Shown: positions 60,306 through 64,000 of the stretch, piece after piece
Position numbering within the stretch: the stretch's first letter is position 1
How the letters are laid out: every line of letters begins with the position of its first letter
NCBI RefSeq assembly: GCF_016907365.1
Contig: NZ_JAFBBV010000001.1
Location: forward strand, 1,550,001 to 1,614,000
Direction of reading: 5' to 3'
Source of the DNA: Oerskovia paurometabola
GTDB taxonomy: Bacteria > Actinomycetota > Actinomycetes > Actinomycetales > Cellulomonadaceae
DNA length: 64,000 nucleotides
Position numbers and translations under genes: made by a program
The notes under the pieces: generated by a model
Database searches by the model: none
What the model was told of the DNA's origin: nothing
Seen by the model: only the letters and a program-made list of their open reading frames with translations

Positions 60306-61343
60306 ATGCCTCTGCCCCTCCAGCCCACCCTGGACTTCGTCACCGGGCTGCCCAAGGCCGAGCTCCACCTGCACCTCGAGGGCACCCTCGAGCCGGACCT
60401 CAAGCTCCGCCTCGCCGAGCGCAACGGCATCGACATCGGCCAGACCACGGTCGAGGAGGTGCAGGCGACGTACAAGTTCACCGACCTCACCAGCTTCCTC
60501 GCGGTCTACTACCCGGCCATGGACGTGCTGCAGACCGAGGACGACTTCTTCGAGCTCGCCCACGCGTACCTCCTGCGCGCGGCCGCGAACGGCGTCAAGC
60601 ACGCCGAGATGTTCTTCGACCCCCAGGCGCACACCGCGCGCGGCGTCCCGTTCGAGGCCGTCGTCAAGGGTTACCACCGGGCCGCAGCCGCCGCGGCCGA
60701 CTTCGGCGTCGACGCCGACCTCATCCTGTGCTTCCTGCGCGACCTCTCGGCCGAGAGCGCAGCCGAGACGCTCGAGGCCTCGGTGCCGTTCAAGGACCTG
60801 ATCCTGGGCGTGGGTCTCGACTCCGACGAGCGTGGCAACCCGCCCGAGAAGTTCACCGCGGTCTTCGCCCGGGCCCGCGAGCTCGGCTACCGCCTGACGA
60901 TGCACTGCGACATCGACCAGGTCGGCAGCATCGACAACATCCGCACCGTGCTGGAGACCATCGAGGTCGACCGCATCGACCACGGCACCAACATCGTCGA
61001 GGACCCCGCCCTGGTGGCCGAGGTCAAGGCCCGCGGCATCGGCCTGACGAGCTGCCCCGTGTCGAACAGCTTCGTGACCGACGACATGAAGGCCGTCGAG
61101 GTCGCCCAGCTGCTGCGCGACGGCGTCAAGATCACCATCAACTCCGACGACCCGGCCTACTTCGGCGGCTACGTGGCCGACAACTACGCGGCCGTCGCGG
61201 CCAAGGCCGGCCTCACGTCCGAGGAGGTCGTGACGCTCGCGAAGAACTCGTTCGAGGCCTCGTGGATCGACCCGGAGCGCCGCGCGGCGTACCTCGACGA
61301 GATCGACCGCTACGTCGAGCACTACGAGCCCGCCCAGGCGTAG
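60306..61343 (+). CDS. Adenine/adenosine deaminase-like protein lacking the HAGE motif
   Basis: A 345-residue amidohydrolase-fold protein closest in style to bacterial adenine deaminases. It has PKAELHLHLEGTLEPDL (metal His 21 and 23), FFDPQAHTARGVPFEAVV, LGVGLDSDERGNPPEKF, the DHGTNIVEDP His, and NSDDPAYFGGYVADNY with the metal Asp. The motif that normally reads HAGEE, holding the zinc His and the catalytic Glu, is HCDID at residues 200-204, so the proton-donor Glu is missing. That suggests a changed reaction or substrate. A strong GAAGGAG precedes the ATG. It ends before a hairpin and is followed by murA. Confidence 0.85.
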   Translation: MPLPLQPTLDFVTGLPKAELHLHLEGTLEPDLKLRLAERNGIDIGQTTVEEVQATYKFTDLTSFLAVYYPAMDVLQTEDDFFELAHAYLLRAAANGVKHAEMFFDPQAHTARGVPFEAVVKGYHRAAAAAADFGVDADLILCFLRDLSAESAAETLEASVPFKDLILGVGLDSDERGNPPEKFTAVFARARELGYRLTMHCDIDQVGSIDNIRTVLETIEVDRIDHGTNIVEDPALVAEVKARGIGLTSCPVSNSFVTDDMKAVEVAQLLRDGVKITINSDDPAYFGGYVADNYAAVAAKAGLTSEEVVTLAKNSFEASWIDPERRAAYLDEIDRYVEHYEPAQA

Positions 61344-61350
61344 CCGACGA

Positions 61351-61409
61351 CATGTGCCCGACGGCGGAGCGCGCCTCGCGCGGGAGGCGCGCCTCCGCTG
61401 CCGGGCATG
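61351..61409 (+). terminator. Terminator hairpin after the deaminase-like gene
   Basis: GTGCCCGACGGCGGAGCGC on the left pairs, with three mismatches near the top of the outer stem, to a right arm ending CCTCCGCTGCCGGGCAT; the inner GCGCCTC/GAGGCGC pairs fully. It shares the GCCCGACGGCG core. The rest of 61410-61671 has no gene; TAATCT at 61533-61538 may be a -10 box for murA. Confidence 0.75.
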
Positions 61410-61671
61410 TCAGGCCTGCCGGGCATGTCCGGCAGTGCGACCGCCGTGCGACCCGCCCAGGGCGACCACGTTCCCGCTGGTCAGCGACCGCTCGTGGCGG
61501 GCGGCGTCGTCGGGCACGCGCTCGTGGGTGAATAATCTCCTGATGCCCTGCGTTGGGGAACGGGGGAGTGCGGCACCGCGAGCGGCGCCGCACGACGGCA
61601 CGGGCGCGCAGCCCGCGCCGGACGCACGACCATCCGGACGATCCTCGAGAGAGCTAGGCGACCACGACCAC

Positions 61672-62988
61672 ATGAACGATCTGCTCTACGTCAACGGCGG
61701 CACTCCGCTCAACGGGACCATCACCGTGCGGGGGGCGAAGAACTTCGTCTCCAAGGCGATGGTGGCCTCCCTGCTCGGCGAGGGGCCGAGCGTGCTGCGC
61801 AACGTGCCGCAGATCCGCGACGTCGGCGTCGTGACGGGACTGCTCGAGCTGCACGGCGTCAAGGTCGTCGCGGACGAGGCCGGGGGCGTCCTGCACCTCG
61901 ACCCGACCGACGTCGAGTCGGCGCACGTCGCGGACATCGACGCGCACGCCGGGTCGAGCCGCATCCCGATCCTCTTCTGCGGCCCGCTCCTGCACCGCCT
62001 GGGCGAGGCGTTCATCCCGGACCTCGGGGGCTGCCGCATCGGCGACCGCCCCATCAACTACCACCTGGACATCCTGCGCCAGTTCGGCGCCGTGGTGGAC
62101 AAGCGTGAGCAGGGCATCCACATCCGCGCCCCGCGCCGCCTCCAGGGCACCAAGATCTCCCTGCCCTACCCGAGCGTGGGCGCGACCGAGCAGCTCCTGC
62201 TCACGGCCGTGCGCGCCGAGGGCATCACCGAGCTGTCGGGCGCCGCGATCGAGCCCGAGATCATGGACCTCATCGCCGTCCTGCAGAAGATGGGCGCGAT
62301 CATCTCGGTCGACACCGACCGCGTGATCCGCATTGAGGGCGTCGACAAGCTCATGGGCTACCAGCACACCGCCCTGGGCGACCGCATCGAGGCGGCGTCC
62401 TGGGGGTCCGCGGCCCTCGCGACCGGTGGCGACATCACCGTCAAGGGCGCGACGCAGCCCGAGATGATGACGTTCCTCAACACGTTCCGGAAGGTCGGCG
62501 GCGAGTTCGAGGTCCAGGAGGACGGCATCCGGTTCTACCACCCGGGCGGCGACCTCAACGCGATCGTGCTCGAGACCGCGGTGCACCCGGGGTTCATGAC
62601 GGACTGGCAGCAGCCCCTCGTCGTCGCGCTCACGCAGGCCAAGGGCCTGTCGATCGTCCACGAGACGGTCTACGAGAACAGGTTCGGCTTCACCGACGCG
62701 CTGCGCGGCATGGGCGCGACCATCCAGGTCTACAAGGAGTGCCTGGGCGGCCTGCCGTGCAGGTTCGGGCAGCGCAACTTCCACCACTCGGCCGTCATCT
62801 CCGGCCCGACGCCGCTTTCCGCGGCCGACATCGAGGTCCCGGACCTGCGCGGCGGGTTCAGCCACCTCATCGCGGCCCTCGCTGCCAAGGGCACCTCGAC
62901 CGTGCGCGGGATCGGCCTGATCGACCGCGGCTACGAGTACTTCCAGGCCAAGCTCGAGGCGCTGGGCGCGGACGTCAGCCGGGGCTGA
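61672..62988 (+). CDS. murA: UDP-N-acetylglucosamine 1-carboxyvinyltransferase
   Basis: The 438-residue enzyme of the first committed step of peptidoglycan synthesis. Lys-Asn of the active site is in TVRGAKNFVSKAM (about residues 16-28). The catalytic Cys, target of fosfomycin, is in LGGCRIGDRPINYH near residue 120, unlike the Asp of mycobacterial MurA. Later landmarks are PYPSVGATEQLLLTA, AAIEPEIMDLIAVL and AADIEVPDLRGGFSHLIAALAA. Length is normal. The start at ATG 61672 begins at the first family-like residue. An internal 5' leader of over 100 nt is likely. A hairpin follows at 63041. Confidence 0.95.
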   Translation: MNDLLYVNGGTPLNGTITVRGAKNFVSKAMVASLLGEGPSVLRNVPQIRDVGVVTGLLELHGVKVVADEAGGVLHLDPTDVESAHVADIDAHAGSSRIPILFCGPLLHRLGEAFIPDLGGCRIGDRPINYHLDILRQFGAVVDKREQGIHIRAPRRLQGTKISLPYPSVGATEQLLLTAVRAEGITELSGAAIEPEIMDLIAVLQKMGAIISVDTDRVIRIEGVDKLMGYQHTALGDRIEAASWGSAALATGGDITVKGATQPEMMTFLNTFRKVGGEFEVQEDGIRFYHPGGDLNAIVLETAVHPGFMTDWQQPLVVALTQAKGLSIVHETVYENRFGFTDALRGMGATIQVYKECLGGLPCRFGQRNFHHSAVISGPTPLSAADIEVPDLRGGFSHLIAALAAKGTSTVRGIGLIDRGYEYFQAKLEALGADVSRG

Positions 62989-63040
62989 CCCGGCTCCTCC
63001 ACCGGCTCACGGGGCTGATCGGAGGCTCCCGGCACCGACT

Positions 63041-63074
63041 GGGCGCGGCGCGTGCGACGGCACGCACCGCGCCC
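63041..63074 (+). terminator. Terminator hairpin after murA
   Basis: GGGCGCGGCGCGTGC (63041-63055) pairs with 63060-63074 across GACG with one mismatch, 53 nt past the murA stop. Confidence 0.8.
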
Positions 63075-63180
63075 GTCGTCGTCCTCACAGGCTTCCCACA
63101 TGCTCACGTCATCTTCCGTGCAGGTCCGTGGACCACAGTGGGGGCACGGGCGAACGGCTCGCCCGGACTGGAGGAGCGAC

Positions 63181-63489
63181 ATGTCGAGCGAGCGGCCGTC
63201 CGAGACGTCCCCCGAGAACTCTCCTGCGTCGGACGACGACGCGCTGCACCGGCCGCGCCCAGAGCCGCGCGCCCCTCGGCGGCGGGCCCTGACGTGGGGA
63301 GCGGGAGCCCTCACCTTCAGCGTCCTGACCCTGGGCGGGTTGGCACTGAGCGCGCCGTCGGGGACGGGCGGGAGCGCCCCCTCGACGGACTCCGGACCGG
63401 GAGCGACCGGAGCAGCGGCCACGGTCGTCGGCGACAGCGGTGAGGTCACCGTCGCGGACGGCATGACAAACGTCATCGAGCAACGCTGA
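63181..63489 (+). CDS. Small single-helix membrane protein with acidic tail
   Basis: A 102-residue protein. The N-terminal 35 residues are Ser, Glu and Pro rich and then Arg-rich (RPEPRAPRRRALTW); one membrane helix covers about residues 38-58 (GAGALTFSVLTLGGLALSA); the remaining 45 residues are Gly, Ser and Thr rich and would face outside. A GGAGGAG-like ribosome binding site lies 5 nt before the ATG at 63181. I do not recognise the family. It precedes an ABC ATPase gene by 66 nt on the same strand. Confidence 0.6.
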   Translation: MSSERPSETSPENSPASDDDALHRPRPEPRAPRRRALTWGAGALTFSVLTLGGLALSAPSGTGGSAPSTDSGPGATGAAATVVGDSGEVTVADGMTNVIEQR

Positions 63490-63555
63490 CGAACCCGACG
63501 GAACGGGTGACGGGGCGCACTGCCCGACCCCTCCCGCCGGCACCAGGCTGGAGGC

Positions 63556-64000
63556 ATGGACAACGACACCTTCGGCAGCGGCCCGGGCCGCCCGCTCTCC
63601 CCGGACGACCTCGTCATCGACGTGCACGGCCTGCGCCGCCGGTACGCCAGCGGCTCGCGCGGCGCGCAGGGCTTCGAAGCGGTCGCGGGAGTCGATCTCC
63701 AGGTCCGGCGCGGCGAGCTCTTCGCGCTGCTCGGGACGAACGGTGCCGGCAAGACCTCGTTCCTCGAGGTCGTCGAGGGGCTCACGCGCCCCACGGGCGG
63801 CACGGTCCGGGTCTTCGGCAAGGACCCCTACCGCCAGCGCGCCCAGGTCCGACCCCGCATCGGGATCATGCTGCAGGAGGCGGGCTTCCCGTCCGACCTG
63901 ACGGCGATCGAGACCGCGCGCATGTGGGCCGGGACTCTCACCGCACCGCGCCCCGTCGAGGAGGCCCTCGACCTGGTCGCGCTGCGCGGCCGCGCCGACG
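63556..64000 (+). CDS. ABC transporter ATP-binding protein (3' part beyond the window)
   Basis: The first 148 residues of an ABC ATPase of the ABC-2/drug-export (DrrA-like) type. Walker A is LLGTNGAGKTSFLEVVEGL (about residues 59-77), and the Q-loop region is IGIMLQEAGFPSDLTAIET (about 105-123). The signature motif lies beyond the edge. The first 15 residues are a Gly/Pro-rich extension. GGAGG lies a few bases before the ATG. The likely partner permease would follow outside the window. Export of lipids or drugs is common for the family but not proven here. Confidence 0.88.
   Translation, partial: MDNDTFGSGPGRPLSPDDLVIDVHGLRRRYASGSRGAQGFEAVAGVDLQVRRGELFALLGTNGAGKTSFLEVVEGLTRPTGGTVRVFGKDPYRQRAQVRPRIGIMLQEAGFPSDLTAIETARMWAGTLTAPRPVEEALDLVALRGRAD

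Overview
The window is a high-GC chromosomal segment from an actinobacterium, most likely a Micrococcales genus near Cellulomonas, Oerskovia or Cellulosimicrobium. That placement rests on GC-rich third codon positions, many transcripts that seem to start at the start codon, an F420-type LLM oxidoreductase, an NdgR-like IclR regulator facing leuCD, and a DUF3516-type Ski2-like helicase. The exact genus is a guess. No phage, transposase, rRNA or CRISPR array was seen.

Layout. 1-13.1 kb: partial helicase, YdeI-like protein, alanine/sodium symporter, APH(3')-like kinase, a 3-methyladenine-glycosylase-type protein, small membrane proteins, a divergent map/XRE pair, and an unusual 1155-residue channel-FUSC-FUSC fusion. 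13.4-20.4 kb: a urease operon ureA-(CbiX-like, His-rich)-ureB-ureC-ureF-ureG-ureD-urea transporter, with no ureE. 20.5-24.3 kb: paired crcB fluoride channels, a universal stress protein, an aldo/keto reductase and a membrane acyltransferase-like protein. 24.4-35.9 kb: methyltransferases, a FAH hydrolase, glutaminase-STAS, CMD protein/MocR regulator, gltX-HAD, LysR/YeiH. 36.2-36.6 kb: tRNA-Gln and two identical tRNA-Glu genes. 36.7-47 kb: nitronate monooxygenase, PH-domain protein, ndgR/leuCD, LLM oxidoreductase, DUF808 protein, lpd.

47-50.7 kb is the only clearly accessory patch: gene remnants, short duplications, an orphan acetyltransferase and a Doc toxin-antitoxin pair bracketed by two copies of the 3' end of a tetR gene. 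50.7-56.7 kb: that tetR faces two GH3 glycosidases, one of normal domain order and one circularly permuted and membrane anchored. 56.8-64 kb: DUF5519 protein, PAS-PP2C phosphatase, MHS-type transporter, a deaminase lacking the usual HAGE motif, murA, a small membrane protein and the start of an ABC ATPase.

How genes fit together. The urease region is the strongest functional unit: urea import, apo-urease, and UreDFG maturation, with the chelatase-like His-rich protein sitting where a nickel chaperone would be expected. A 15-bp palindrome upstream resembles a nickel-regulator (Nur) site. The tetR/GH3 block looks like a regulated oligosaccharide-use locus. Around fifteen genes carry a -10 hexamer 6-8 nt before the start codon, pointing to leaderless transcription, and several intergenic hairpins share one stem core.
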